Source: Atherix ibis
Taxonomy: Eukaryota; Arthropoda; Insecta; Diptera; Athericidae
Direction: 5' to 3'
Assembly (NCBI GenBank): GCA_958298945.1
Contig: OY282610.1
Span: 54,189,044-54,253,043 of the forward strand
Length of the DNA: 64,000 nt
Shown: positions 1 through 14,199 of the stretch, piece by piece
How the letters are laid out: every line of letters starts with the position of its first letter
How positions within the stretch are numbered: position 1 is the first letter of the stretch
The notes under the pieces: model-generated
Told to the model about the DNA's origin: nothing
What the model saw: only the letters and a program-made list of their open reading frames with translations
Database searches by the model: none
Made by a program: the position numbers and the translations under genes

Positions 1-1036
1 ATAATATGGATCTAGAAGGCTATGTTAAAGTGTATGTAATGAAACCATGAAACAAATTGCCAATTTTATCCAAAAAAGCAAACTTTATTTTTAAAAAAAT
101 ACAGCGAACTTTAGGTATTTTTTTTTAAAACGCCTGGAAAAAATTTTCCTGTAAGGACTTTTTTAGTCCGATCAGGATAATAAGAATAATTATAAGTTTC
201 ACATATGTATGCGCATTAACATCATTAAATAAATTTTCGAAAAAATTTCCTTTTTCATAGAAAAATAGAAATTTAAAAAAAAATTTAATGATCTTTTGCC
301 AAATTTTTCTCAAAACTCCCACCGAAATTTATCGTGACATGTCATTTTCCTTCCAATCATTATATTAAGAGTCATAGAAGGTTTGCCTGAAAGTGTGCAA
401 TGACACCACAAAATAAATTCTAAAAAACCTTAATTTTTATACAAAAAAAAACGAATTTTAATAAAGAAAACAATTAATTTTATGAATTTTTTCTCAAAAT
501 CACCAACAAAAATTTATCCAGAAAGGATATTCTCATTCCAATCGAGAAAATATGTATTGGAGAAGCTTTGCCTGAAAGTACGCAATGACACCATAAAAAC
601 AATTCTAAAAACCTTAATTTTTATACAAAAAAAATGAATTTTAAGAAAGAAAACCATAAATTTTATGAATTTTTTCTCAAAACCACCAACAAAAATTTAT
701 CCAGAAAGAATTTTCTCATTCCAATGAGAATAATATGAATTGGAGAAGCTTTGCCTGAAAGTGCACAATCATACCCCAAACAAACATCTCCAAAAAACCA
801 CCATTTTCATAGAGAAAAACAAATTTTAAGAGAAAGTGGACTCAGTGTAATAATTGTTGCCTCCTATTTTTTGAGAAAACTGGGTGCCTGGTGTAAAAAT
901 TGGATTTTCGTGAATATTGTCACAAATTTTCGAATTTTTGTGGTTTTTTGCATATCTTTAGGTGGTCAATTTATTTTGCTTTCAGTAAATAAAAAATTTA
1001 ATTTTAGGCAATTTTTTTTTAATAGTGCTCACAAAA
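1..1036 (+). repeat. HOR unit U1, n=1, left end cut by window
   Basis: Starts 35 bases into module A; full length would be 1071. Contains B, C, a single D (starting at 512) and E (starting at 695), then F. The single D has an alpha-type head (gtattgg, acaattct) and the delta-type exit (aaatgaattttaag, ctcaaaacc). Private changes: caattttatcc in A, ttataagtttc and cttttgccaaat in B. Confidence 0.95.
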
Positions 1037-2660
1037 ATTTATTCTGAAAGGATATTCCTTTTTCGATCAGGATAATATGGATCTAGAAGGCTATGTTAAA
1101 GTGTATATAATGAAACCATGAAACAAATTCCCATTTTTATCCAAAAAAGCAAACTTTATTTTTAAAAAAATACAGCGAACTTTAGGTATTTTTTTTTAAA
1201 ACGCCTGGAAACAATTTTCCTGTAAGGACTTTTTTAGTCCGATCAGGATAATAAGAATAATTATTAGTTTCACATATGTATGTGCATTAACATCATTAAA
1301 CAAATTTTCGAAAAAATTTCCTTTTTCATAGAAAAATAGAAATTTAAAAAAAAATTTAATGATCTTTTGGCAAATTTTTCTCAAAACTCCCACCGAAATT
1401 TATCGTGACATGTCATTTTCCTTCCAATCATTATATTAAGAGTCATAGAAGCTTTGCCTGAAAGTGTGCAATGACACCACAAAATAAATTCTAAAAAACC
1501 TTAATTTTTATACAAAAAAAACGAATTTTAATAAAGAAAACAATTAATTTTATGAATTTTTTTTCAAAATCACCAACAAAAATTTATCTAGAAAGGATAT
1601 TCTCATTCCAATCGAGAAAATATGTATTGGAGAAGCTTTGCCTGAAAATACGCAATGACACCATAAAAACAATTCTAAAAACCTTAATTTGTATACAAAA
1701 AAAAAACGAATTTTAAGAAAGAAAACTATAAATTTTATGAATTTTTTCTCAAAATCACCAACAAAAATTTATCCAGAAAGGATATTCTCATTCCAATCGA
1801 GAAAATATGTATTGGAGAAGCTTTGCCTGAAAGTACGCAATGACACCATAAAAACAATTCTAAAAACCTTAATTTGTATACAAAAAAAAAAACGAATTTT
1901 AGGAAAGAAAACTATAAATTTTATGAATTTTTTCTCAAAATCACCAACAAAAATTTATCCAGAAAGGATATTCTCATTCCAATCGAGAAAATATGTATTG
2001 GAGAAGCTTTGCCTAAAAGTACGCAATGACACCATAAAAACCGTTCTAAAAACCTTAATTTTTATACAAAAAAAACGAATTTTAAGAAAGAAAACCATAA
2101 ATTTTATGAATTTTTTCTCAAAATCACCAACAAAAATTTATCCAGAAATGATATTCTCATTCCAATCGAGAAAATATGCATTGGAGAAGCTTTGCCTGAA
2201 AGTACGCAATGACACCATAAAAACAATTCTAAAAACCTTAATTTTTATACAAAAAAAATGAATTTTAAGAAAGAAAACCATAAATTTTATGAATTTTTTC
2301 TCAAAACCACCAACAAAAATTTATCCAGAAAGAATTTTCTCATTCCAATGAGAATAATATGAATTGGAGAAGCTTTGCCTAAAAGTGCACAATCATACCC
2401 CAAACAAACATCTCCAAAAAACCACCATTTTCATAGAGAAAAACAAATTTTAAGAGAAAGTGGACTCAGTGTAATAATTGTTGCCTCCTATTTTTTGAGA
2501 AAACTGGGTGCCTGGTGTAAAAATTGGATTTTCGGGAATATTGTCACAATTTTTCGAATTTTTGTGGTTTTTTGCATATCTTTAGGTGGTCAATTTATTT
2601 TGCTTTCAGTAAATAAAAAATTTAATTTTAGGCAATTTTTTTTTAATAGTGCTCACAAAA
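1037..2660 (+). repeat. HOR unit U2, n=4, 1624 bp
   Basis: Markers: ggaaacaattttcc at the A/B junction, gtatgtgcatt in B, a HindIII-bearing C (gaagctttgcc), ttttttttcaaaatc and tatctagaaagg at the C/D1 boundary, tgaaaatacgc in D1, ttcgggaatattg in F. The tatctagaaagg boundary and long frame-preserving A-runs recur in U4, 3245 bp away. Confidence 0.95.
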
Positions 2661-4281
2661 ATTTATTCTGAAAGGATATTCCTTTTTCGATCAGGATAAT
2701 ATGGATCTAGAAGGCTATGTTAAAGTGTATGTAATGAAACCATGAAACAAATTGCCATTTTTATCCAAAAAAGCAAACTTTATTTTTAAAAAAATACAGC
2801 GAACTTTAGGTATTTTTTTTTAAAACGCCTGGAAAAAATTTTCCTGTAAGGACTTTTTTAGTCCGATCAGGATAATAAGAATAATTATTAGTTTCACATA
2901 TGTATGCGCATTAACATCATTAAACAAATTTTCGAAAAAATTTCCTTTTTCATAGAAAAATAGAAATTTAAAAAAAAAATTTAATGATCTTTTGGCAAAT
3001 TTTTATCAAAACTCCCACCGAAATTTATCGTGACATGTCATTTTCCTTCCAATCATTATATTAAGAGTCATAGAAGGTTTGCCTGAAAGTGTGCAATGAC
3101 ACCACAAAATAAATTCTAAAAAACCTTAATTTTTATACAAAAAAAACGAATTTTAATAAAGAAAACAATTAATTTTATGAATTTTTTCTCAAAATCACTA
3201 ACAAAAATTTATCCAGAAAGGATATTCTCATTCCAATCGAGAAAATATGTATTGGAGAAGCTTTGCCTGAAAGTACGCAATGACACCATAAAAACAATTC
3301 TAAAAACCTTAATTTGTATACAAAAAAAACGAATTTTAAGAAAGAAAACTATAAATTTTATGAATTTTTTCTCAAAATCACCAACAAAAATTTATCCAGA
3401 AAGGATATTCTCATTCCAATCGAGAAAATATGTTTTGGAGAAGCTTTGCCTGAAAGTATGCAATGACACCATAAAACAATTCTAAAAACCTTAATTTGTA
3501 TACAAAAAAAAACGAATTTTAGGAAAGAAAACTATAAATTTTATGAATTTTTTCTCAAAATCACCAACAAAAATTTATCCAGAAAGGATATTCTCATTCC
3601 AATCGAGAAAATATGCATTGGAGAAGCTTTGCCTGAAAGTACGCAATGACACCATAAAAACCGTTCTAAAAACCTTAATTTTTATACAAAAAAAAACGAA
3701 TTTTAATAAAGAAAACAATTAATTTTATGAATTTTTTCTCAAAATCACCAACAAAAATTTAACCAGAAAGGATATTCTCATTCCAATCGAGAAAATATGC
3801 ATTGGAGAAGCTTTGCCTAAAAGTACGCAATGACACCATAAAAACCGTTCTAAAAACCTTAATTTTTATACAAAAAAAACGAATTTTAAGAAAGAAAACC
3901 ATAAATTTTATGAATTTTTTCTCAAAATCACCAACAAAAATTTATCCAGAAATGATATTCTCATTCCAATTGAGAAAATATTCATTGGAGAAGCTTTGCC
4001 TGAAAGTGCACAATCATACCCCAAACAAACATCTCCAGAAAACCACCATTTTCATAGAGAAAAACAAATTTTAAGAGAAAGTGGACTCAGTGTAATAATT
4101 GTTGCCTCCTATTTTTTGAGAAAACTGGGTGCCTGGTGTAAAAATTGGATTTTCGTGAATATTGTCACAAATTTTCGAATTTTTGTGGTTTTTTGCATAT
4201 CTTTAGGTGGTCAATTTATTTTGCTTTCAGTAAATAAAAAATTTAATTTTAGGCAATTTTTTTTTAATAGTGCTCACAAAA
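2661..4281 (+). repeat. HOR unit U3, n=4 plus chimeric D/E module, 1621 bp
   Basis: Four D monomers are followed by a module that begins as delta (ccagaaatgatattc at 3940) and becomes E from gtgcacaatc onward; no ordinary E head is present. Contains a gamma-prime D with the C-like tail and ttaaccagaaagg at its end. Confidence 0.93.
3940..4148 (+). repeat. Chimeric delta/E module in U3
   Basis: The head (ccagaaatgatattc, ...cattgg) is delta-type and everything from gtgcacaatc (about 4005) is E-type. The switch lies between about 3983 and 4007, inside a stretch (ggagaagctttgcctgaaag) identical in D and E, so exchange occurred in register. Confidence 0.85.
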
Positions 4282-5906
4282 ATTTATTATGAAAGGATAT
4301 TCCTTTTTCGATCAGGATAATATTGATCTAGAAGGCTATGTTAAAGTGTATGTAATGAAACCATGAAACAAATTGCCATTTTTATCCAAAAAAGCAAACT
4401 TTATTTTTAAAAAAATACAGTGAACTTTAGGTATTTTTTTTTAAAACGCCTGGAAAAAATTTTCCTGTAAGGACTTTTTTAGTCCGGTCAGGATAATAAG
4501 AATAGTTATTAGTTTCACATATGTATGCGCATTAACATCATTAAACAAATTTTCGAAAAAATTTCCTTTTTCATAGAAAAATAGAAATTTAAAAAAAAAT
4601 TTAATGATCTTTTGGCAAATTTTTCTCAAAACTCCCACCGAAATTTATCGTGACATGTCATTTTCCTTCCAATCATTATATTAAGAGTCATAGAAGATTT
4701 GCCTGAAAGTGTGCAATGACACCACAAAATAAATTCTAAAAAACCTTAATTTTTATACAAAAAAAAACGAATTTTAATAAAGAAAACAATTAATTTTATG
4801 AATTTTTTTTCAAAATCACCAACAAAAATTTATCTAGAAAGGATATTCTCATTCCAATCGAGAAAATATGTATTGGAGAAGCTTTGCCTAAAAATACGCA
4901 ATGACACCATAAAAACAATTCTAAAAACCTTAATTTGTATACAAAAAAAAAACGAATTTTAAGAAAGAAAACTATAAATTTTATGAATTTTTTCTCAAAA
5001 TCACCAACAAAAATTTATCCAGAAAGGATATTCTCATTCCAATCGAGAAAATATGTATTGGAGAAGCTTTGCCTGAAAGTACGCAATGACACCATAAAAA
5101 CAATTCTAAAAACCTTAATTTGTATACAAAAAAAAAAACGAGTTTTAGGAAAGAAAACTATAAATTTTATGAATTTTTTCTCAAAATCACCAACAAAAAT
5201 TTATCCAGAAAGGATATTCTCATTCCAATCGAGAAAATATGTATTGGAGAAGCTTTGCCTAAAAGTACGCAATGACACCATAAAAACCGTTCTAAAAACC
5301 TTAATTTTTATACAAAAAAAACGAATTTTAAGAAAGAAAACCATAAATTTTATGAATTTTTTCTCAAAATCACCAACAAAAATTTATCCAGAAATGATAT
5401 TCTCATTCCAATCGAGAAAATATGCATTGGAGAAGCTTTGCCTGAAAGTACGCAATGACACCATAAAAACAATTCTAAAAACCTTAATTTTTATACAAAA
5501 AAAATGAATTTTAAGAAAGAAAACCATAAATTTTATGAATTTTTTCTCAAAACCACCAACAAAAATTTATCCAGAAAGAATTTTCTCATTCCAATGAGAA
5601 TAATATGAATTGGAGAAGCTTTGCCTAAAAGTGCACAATCATACCCCAAACAAACATCTCCAAAAAACCACCATTTTCATAGAGAAAAACAAATTTTAAG
5701 AGAAAGTGGACTCAGTGTAATAATTGTTGCCTCCTATTTTTTGAGAAAACTGGGTGCCTGGTGTAAAAATTGGATTTTCGTGAATATTGTCACAAATTTT
5801 CGAATTTTTGTGGTTTTTTGCATATCTTTAGGTGGTCAATTTATTTTGCTTTCAGTAAATAAAAAATTTAATTTTAGGCAATTTTTTTTTAATAGTGCTC
5901 ACAAAA
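4282..5906 (+). repeat. HOR unit U4, n=4, 1625 bp
   Basis: A opens attattatgaaagg-like (aatttattatg) and has tattgatctagaagg. B has ccggtcagg in the outer inverted-repeat spacer. C has gaagatttgcc. C/D1 carries tatctagaaagg and D1 ctaaaaatacgc, the same private set as U2. Confidence 0.95.
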
Positions 5907-7533
5907 ATTTATTCTGAAAGGATATTCCTTTTTCGATCAGGATAATATGGATCTAGAAGGCTATGTTAAAGTGTATGTAATGAAACCATGAAACAAATTG
6001 CCATTTTTATCCAAAAAAGCAAACTTTATTTTTAAAAAAATACAGCGAAGTTTAGGTATTTTTTTTTAAAACGCCTGGAAAAATTTTTCCTGTAAGGACT
6101 TTTTTAGTCCGATCAGGATAATAAGAATAATTATTAGTTTCACATATGTATGCGCATTAACATCATTAAACAAATTTTCGAAAAAATTTCCTTTTTCATA
6201 GAAAAATAGAAATTTAAAAAAAAATTGAATGATCTTTTGGCAAATTTTTCTCAAAACTCCCACCGAAATTTATCGTGACATGTCATTTTCCTTCCAATCA
6301 TTATATTAAGAGTCATAGAAGGTTTGCCTGAAAAGTGTGCAATGACACCACAAAATAAATTCTAAAAAACCTTAATTTTTATACAAAAAAAAACGAATTT
6401 TAATAAAGAAAACAATTAATTTTATGAATTTTTTCTCAAAATCACCAACAAAAATTTATCCAGAAAGGATATTCTCATTCCAATCGAGAAAATATGCATT
6501 GGAAAAGCTTTGCCTGAAAGTACGCAATGACACCATAAAAACAATTCTAAAAACCTTAATTTGTATACAAAAAAAAACGAATTTTAAGAAAGAAAACAAT
6601 AAATTTTATGAATTTTTTCTCAAAATCACCAACAAAAATTTATCCAGAAAGGATATTCTCATTCCAATCGAGAAAATATGTATTGGAGAAGCTTTGCCTG
6701 AAAGTACGCAATGACACCATAAAAACTATTCTAAAAACCTTAATTTGTATACAAAAAAAAAACGAATTTTAGGAAAGAAAACTATAAATTTTATGAATTT
6801 TTTCTCAAAATCACCAACAAAAATTTATCCAGAAAGGATATTCTCATTCCAATCGAGAAAATATGCATTGGAGAAGCTTTGCCTAAAAGTACGCAATGAC
6901 ACCATAAAAACCGTTCTAAAAACCTTAATTTTTATACAAAAAAAACGAATTTTAAGAAAGAAAACCATAAATTTTATGAATTTTTTCTCAAAATCACCAA
7001 CAAAAATTTATCCAGAAATGATATTCTCATTCCAATCGAGAAAATATGCATTGGAGAAGCTTTGCCTGAAAGTACGCAATGACACCATAAAAACAATTCT
7101 AAAAACCTTAATTTTTATACAAAAAAAAAACGAATTTTAAGAAAGAAAACCATAAATTTTATGAATTTTTTCTCAAAACCACCAACAAAAACTTATCCAG
7201 AAAGAATTTTCTCATTCCAATGAGAATAATATGAATTGGAGAAGCTTTGCCTGAAAGTGCACAATCATACCCCAATTAAACATCTCCAAAAAAACCACCA
7301 TTTTCATAGAGAAAAACAAATTTTAAGAGAAAGTGGACTCAGTGTAATAATTGTTGCCTCCTATTTTTTGAGAAAACTGGGTGCCTGGTGTAAAAATTGG
7401 ATTTTCGTGAATATTGTCACAAATTTTCGAATTTTTGTGGTTTTTTGCATATCTTTAGGTGGTCAATTTATTTTGCTTTCAGTAAATAAAAAATTTAATT
7501 TTAGGCAATTTTTTTTTAATAGTGCTCACAAAA
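5907..7533 (+). repeat. HOR unit U5, n=4, 1627 bp
   Basis: Markers: gcgaagtttagg in A, a perfect ggaaaaatttttcc palindrome at the A/B junction, aaaattgaatgatc in B and an extra A in C (tgaaaagtgtgc). E begins with acttatccag. Confidence 0.95.
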
Positions 7534-9157
7534 ATTTATTCTGAAAGGATATTCCTTTTTCGATCAGGATAATATGGATCTAGAAGGCTATGTTAAAGTG
7601 TATGTAATGAAACCATGAAACAAATTGCCATTTTTATCCAAAAAAGCAAACTTTATTTTTAAAAAAATACAGCGAACTTTAGGTATTTTTTTTTAAAACG
7701 CCTGGAAAAAATTTTCCTGTAAGGACTTTTTTAGTCCGATCAGGATAATAAGAATAATTATTTGTTTCACATATGTATGCGCATTAACATCATTAAACAA
7801 ATTTTCGAAAAAATTTCCTTTTTCATAGAAAAATAGAAATTTAAAAAAAAAATTTAATGATCTTTTGGCAAATTTTTCTCAAAACTCCCACCGAAATTTA
7901 TCGTGACATGTCATTTTCCTTCCAATCATTATATTAAGAGTTATAGAAGGTTTGTCTGAAAGTGTGCAATGACACCACAAAATAAATTCTAAAAAACCTT
8001 AATTTTTATACAAAAAAAACGAATTTTAATAAAGAAAACAATTAATTTTATGAATTTTTTCTCAAAATCACCAACAAAAATTTATCCAGAAAGGATATTC
8101 TCATTCCAATCGAGAAAATATGTATTGGAAAAGCTTTGCCTGAAAATACGCAATGACACCATAAAAACAATTCTAAAAACCTTAATTTGTATACAAAAAA
8201 AAAACGAATTTTAAGAAAGAAAACTATAAATTTTATGAATTTTTTCTCAAAATCACCAACAAAAATTTATCCAGAAAGGATATTCTCATTCCAATCGAGA
8301 AAATATGTATTGGAGAAGCTTTGCCTGAAAGTACGCAATGACACCATAAAAACAATTCTAAAAACCTTAATTTGTATACAAAAAAAAACGAATTTTAGGA
8401 AAGAAAACTATAAATTTTATGAATTTTTTCTCAAAATCACCAACAAAAATTTATCCAGAAGGGATATTCTCATTCCAATCGAGAAAATATGCATTGGAGA
8501 AGCTTTGCCTAAAAGTACGCAATGACACCATAAAAACCGTTCTAAAAACCTTAATTTTTATACAAAAAAAAACGAATTTTAAGAAAGAAAACCATAAATT
8601 TTATGAATTTTTTCTCAAAATCACCAACAAAAATTAATCCAGAAATGATATTCTCATTCCAATCGAGAAAATATGCATTGGAGAAGCTTTGCCTGAAAGT
8701 ACGCAATGACACCATAAAAACAATTCTAAAAACCTTAATTTTTATACAAAAAAAAATGAATTTTAAGAAAGAAAACCATAAATTTTATGAATTTTTTCTC
8801 AAAACCACCAACAAAAATTTATCCAGAAAGAATTTTCTCATTCCAATGAGAATAATATGAATTGGAGAAGCTTTGCCTGAAAGTGCAGAATCATACCCCA
8901 AACAAACATCTCCAAAAAACCACCATTTTCATAGAGAAAAACAAATTTTAAGAGAAAGTGGACTCAGTGTAATAATTGTTGCCTCCTATTTTTTGAGAAA
9001 ACTGGGTGCCTGGTGTAAAAATTGGATTTTCGTGAATATTGTCACAAATTTTCGAATTTTTGTGGTTTTTTGCATATCTTTAGGTGGTCAATTTATTTTG
9101 CTTTCAGTAAATAAAAAATTTAATTTTAGGCAATTTTTTTTAATAGTGCTCACAAAA
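7534..9157 (+). repeat. HOR unit U6, n=4, 1624 bp
   Basis: Markers: ttatttgtttcac in B, agttatagaaggtttgtctg in C, ccagaagggatattc in one D, aaattaatccag in delta and gtgcagaatc in E. F has one T fewer in its T-run, which changes the reading frame at its end. Confidence 0.95.
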
Positions 9158-10962
9158 ATTTATTCTGAAAGGATATTCCTTTTTCGATCAGGATAATATG
9201 GATCTAGAAGGCTATGTTAAAGTGTATGTAATGAAACCATGAAACAAATTGCCATTTTTATCCAAAAAAGCAAACTTTATTTTTAAAAAAATACAGCGAA
9301 CTTTAGGTATTTTTTTTTAAAACGCCTGGAAAAAATTTTCCTGTAAGGACTTTTTTAGTCCGATCAGGATAATAAGAATAATTATTAGTTTCACATATGT
9401 ATGCGCATTAACATCATTAAACAAATTTTCGAAAAAATTTCCTTTTTCATAGAAAAATAGAAATTTAAAAAAAAATTTAATGATCTTTTGGCAAATTTTT
9501 CTCAAAACTCCCACCGAAATTTATCGTGACATGTCATTTTCCTTCCAATCATTATATTAAGAGTCATAGAAGGTTTGCCTGAAAGTGTGCAATGACACCA
9601 CAAAATAAATTCTAAAAAACCTTATTTTTTATACAAAAAAAACGAATTTTAATAAAGAAAACAATTAATTTTATGAATTTTTTCTCAAAATCACCAACAA
9701 AAATTTATCCAGAAAGGATATTCTCATTCCAATCGAGAAAATATATATTGGAGAAGCTTTGCCTAAAAGTACGCAATGACACCATAAAAACAATTCTAAA
9801 AACCTTAATTTGTATACAAAAAAAAAACGAATTTTAAGAAAGAAAACTATAAATTTTATGAATTTTTTCTCAAAATCACCAACAAAAATTTATCCAGAAA
9901 GGACATTCTCATTCCAATCAAAAAAATATGTATTGGAGAAGCTTTGCCTAAAAGTACGCAATGACACCATAAAAACAATTCTAAAAACCTTAATTTGTAT
10001 ACAAAAAAAAACGAATTTTAGGAAAGAAAACTATAAATTTTATGAATTTTTTCTCAAAATCACCAACAAAAATTTATCCAGAAAGGATATTCTCATTCCA
10101 ATCGAGAAAATATGCATTGGAGAAGCTTTGCCTAAAAGTACTCAATGACACCATAAAAACCGTTCTAAAAACCTTAATTTTTATACAAAAAAAAACGAAT
10201 TTTAATAAAGAAAACAATTAATTTTATGAATTTTTTCTCAAAATCACCAACAAAAATTTATCCAGAAAGGATATTCTCATTCCAATCGAGAAAATATGCA
10301 TTGGAGAAGCTTTGCCTAAAAGTACGCAATGACACCATAAAAACCGTTCTAAAAACCTTAATTTTTATACAAAAAAAACGAATTTTAAGAAAGAAAACCA
10401 TAAATTTTATGAATTTTTTCTCAAAATCACCAACAAAAATTTATCCAGAAATGATATTCTCATTCCAATCGAGAAAATATGCATTGGAGAAGCTTTGCCT
10501 GAAAGTACGCAATGACACCATAAAAACAATTCTAAAAACCTTAATTTTTATACAAAAAAAATGAATTTTAAGAAAGAAAACCATAAATTTTATGAATTTT
10601 TTCTCAAAACCACCAACAAAAATTTATCCAGAAAGAATTTCTCATTCCAATGAGAATAATATGAATTGGAGAAGCTTTGCCTGAAAGTGCACAATTATAC
10701 CCCAAACAAACATCTCCAAAAAACCACCATTTTCATAGAGAAAAACAAATTTTAAGAGAAAGTGGACTCAGTGTAATAATTGTTGCCTCCTATTTTTTGA
10801 GAAAACTGGGTGCCTGGTGTAAAAATTGGATTTTCGTGAATATTGTCACAAATTTTCGAATTGTTGTGGTTTTTTGCATATCTTTAGGTGGTCAATTTAT
10901 TTTGCTTTCAGTAAATAAAATATTTAATTTTAGGCAATTTTTTTTTAATAGTGCTCACAAAA
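9158..10962 (+). repeat. HOR unit U7, n=5, 1805 bp
   Basis: Five D monomers; the extra one is a gamma-prime copy with the C-like tail. Markers: ccttattttttatac in C, aggacattctc and caatcaaaaaaatatg in D2, gtactcaatg in D3, one T fewer in E (agaatttctc), gaattgttgtgg and aaaatatttaat in F. Confidence 0.95.
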
Positions 10963-12768
10963 ATTTATTCTGAAAGGATATTCCTTTTTCGATCAGGATA
11001 ATATGGATCTAGAAGGCTTTGTTAAAGTGTATGTAATGAAACCATGAAACAAATTGCCATTTTTATCCAAAAAAGCAAACTTTATTTTTAAAAAAATACA
11101 GCGAACTTTAGGTATTTTTTTTTAAAACGCCTGGAAAAAATTTTCCTGTAAGGACTTTTTTAGTCCGATCAGGATAATAAGAATAATTATTAGTTTCACA
11201 TATGTATGCGCATTAACATCATTAAACAAATTTTCGAAAAAATTTCCTTTTTCATAGAAAAATAAAAATTAAAAAAAAAATTTAATGATCTTTTGGCAAA
11301 TTTTTCTCAAAACTCCCACCGAAATTTATCGTGACATGTCATTTTCCTTCCAATCATTATATTAAGAGTCATAGAAGGTTTGCCTGAAAGTGTGCAATGA
11401 CACCACAAAATAAATTCTAAAAAACCTTAATTTTTATACAAAAAAAACGAATTTTAATAAAGAAAACAATTAATTTTATGAATTTTTTCTCAAAATCACC
11501 AACAAAAATTTATCCAGAAAGGATATTCTCATTCCAATCGAGAAAATATGTATTGGAGAAGCTTTGCCTGAAAGTACGCAATGACACCATAAAAACAATT
11601 CTGAAAACCTTAATTTGTATACAAAAACAAACGAATTTTAAGAAAGAGAACTATAAATTTTATGAATTTTTTCTCAAAATCACCAACAAAAATTTATCCA
11701 GAAAGGATATTCTCATTCCAATCGAGAAAATATGTATTGGAGAAGCTTTGCCTGAAAGTACGCAATGACACCATAAAAACAATTCTAAAAACCTTAATTT
11801 GTATACAAAAAAAAAACGAATTTTAGGAAAGAAAACTATAAATTTTATGAATTTTTTCTCAAAATCACCAACAAAAATTTATCCAGAAAGGATATTCTCA
11901 TTCCAATCGAGAAAATATGCATAAGAGAAGCTTTGCCTAAAAGTACGCAATGACACCATAAAAACCGTTCTAAAAACCTTAATTTTTATACAAAAAAAAC
12001 GAATTTTAATAAAGAAAACAATTAATTTTATGAATTTTTTCTCAAAATCACCAAAAAAAATTTAGCCAGAAAGGATATTCTCATTCCAATCGAGAAAATA
12101 TGCATTGGAGAAGCTTTGCCTAAAAGTACGCAATGACACCATAAAAACCGTTCTAAAAACCTTAATTTTTATACAAAAAAAAACGAATTTTAAGAAAGAA
12201 AACCATAAATTTTATGAATTTTTTCTCAAAATCACCAACAAAAATTTATCCAGAAATGATATTCTCATTCCAATCGAGAAAATATGCATTGGAGAAGCTT
12301 TGCCTGAAAGTACGCAATGACACCATAAAAACAATTCTAAAAACCTTAATTTTTATACAAAAAAAATGAATTTTAAGAAAGAAAACCATAAATTTTATGA
12401 ATTTTTTCTCAAAACCACCAACAAAAATTTATCCAGAAAAAATTTTCTCATTCCAATGAGAATAATATGAATTGGAGAAGCTTTGCCTGAAAGTGCACAA
12501 TCATACCCCAAACAAACATCTCCAAAAAACCACCATTTTCATAGAGAAAAACAAATTTTAAGAGAAAGTGGACTCAGTGTAATAATTGTTGCCTCCTATT
12601 TTTTGAGAAAACTGGGTGCCTGGTGTAAAAATTGGATTTTCGTGAATATTGTCACAAATTTTCGAATTTTTGTGGTTTTTTGCATATCTTTAGGTGGTCA
12701 ATTTATTTTGCTTTCAGTAAATAAAAAATTTAATTTTAGGCAATTTTTTTTTAATAGTGCTCACAAAA
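10963..12768 (+). repeat. HOR unit U8, n=5, 1806 bp
   Basis: Markers: ggctttgttaaag in A, aaataaaaattaaaa in B, acaaaaacaaacg and aagagaact in D1/D2, atgcataagagaag in a gamma copy (breaks the right dyad arm), ccaaaaaaaatttagcc before the next D, and gaaaaaattttctc in E. Confidence 0.95.
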
Positions 12769-14199
12769 ATTTATTCTGAAAGGATATTCCTTTTTCGATC
12801 AGGATAATATGGATCTAGAAGGCTATGTTAAAGTGTATGTAATGAAACCATGAAACAAATTGCCATTTTTATCCAAAAAAGCAAACTTTATTTTTAAAAA
12901 AATACAGCGAACTTTAGGTATTTTTTTTTAAAACGCCTGGAAAAAATTTTCCTGTAAGGACTTTTTTAGTCCGATCAGGATAATAAGAATAATTATTAGT
13001 TTTACATATGTATTCGCATTAACATCATTAAACAAATTTTCGAAAAAATTTCCTTTTTCATAGAAAAATAGAAAAAAAAAATTTAATGATCTTTTGGCAA
13101 ATTTTTCTCAAAACTCCCACCGAAATTTATCGTGACATGTCATTTTCCTTCCAATCATTATATTAAGAGCCATAGAAGGTTTGCCTGAAAGTGTGCAATG
13201 ACACCACAAAATTAATTCTAAAAAACCTTAATTTTTATACAAAAAAAACGAATTTTAATAAAGAAAACAATTAATTTTATGAATTTTTTGTCAAAATCAC
13301 CAACAAAAATTTATCCAGAAAGGATATTCTCATTCCAATCGAGAAAATATGTATTGGAGAAGCTTTGCCTGAAAGTACGCAATGACACCATAAAAACAAT
13401 TCTAAAAACCTTAATTTGTATACAAAAAAAACGAATTTTAAGAAAGAAAACTATAAATTTTATGAATTTTTTCTCAAAATCACCAACAAAAATTTATCCA
13501 GAAAGGATATTCTCATTCCAATCGAGAAAATATGTATTGGAGAAGCTTTGCCTGAAAGTACGCAATGACACCATAAAAACAATTCTAAAAACCTTAATTT
13601 GTATACAAAAAAAAACGAATTTTAGGAAAGAAAACTATAAATTTTATGAATTTTTTCTCAAAATCACCAACAAAAATTTATCCAGAAAGGATATTCTCAT
13701 TCCAATCGAGAAAATATGCATTGGAGAAGCTTTGCCTAAAAGTACGCAATGACACCATAAAAACAATTCTAAAAACCTTAATTTTTATACAAAAAAAATG
13801 AATTTTAAGAAAGAAAACCATAAATTTTATGAATTTTTTCTCAAAACCACCAACAAAAATTTATCCAGAAAGAATTTTCTCATTCCAATGATAATAATAT
13901 GAATTGGAGAAGCTTTGCCTGAAAGTGCACAATCATACCCCAAACAAACATCTCCAAAAAACCACCATTTTCATAGAGAAAAACAAATTTTAAGAGAAAG
14001 TGGACTCAGTGTAATAATTGTTGCCTCCTATTTTTTGAGAAAACTGGGTGCCTGGTGTAAAATTGGATTTTCGTGAATATTGTCACAAATTTTCGAATTT
14101 TTGTGGTTTTTTGCATATCTTTAGGTGGTCAATTTATTTTGCTTTCAGTAAATAAAAAATTTAATTTTAGGCAATTTTTTTTTAATAGTGCTCACAAAA
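12769..14199 (+). repeat. HOR unit U9, n=3, 1431 bp
   Basis: Three D monomers. B lacks about 8 bp (atagaaaaaaaaaattt), a deletion shared with U10. Markers: ttttacatatgtattcgc in B, gagccatag and aaattaattc in C, ttttttgtcaaaatc, atgataataatatg in E, and one A fewer in gtgtaaaattgg. Confidence 0.95.

Noticed and set aside
1689..2261. 190-codon frame in U2 (repeated in U4), the longest in the window
   Set aside because: It is three D monomers read through because extra A residues in the tract happen to restore frame. It starts at TTG and repeats the same roughly 60-residue string.
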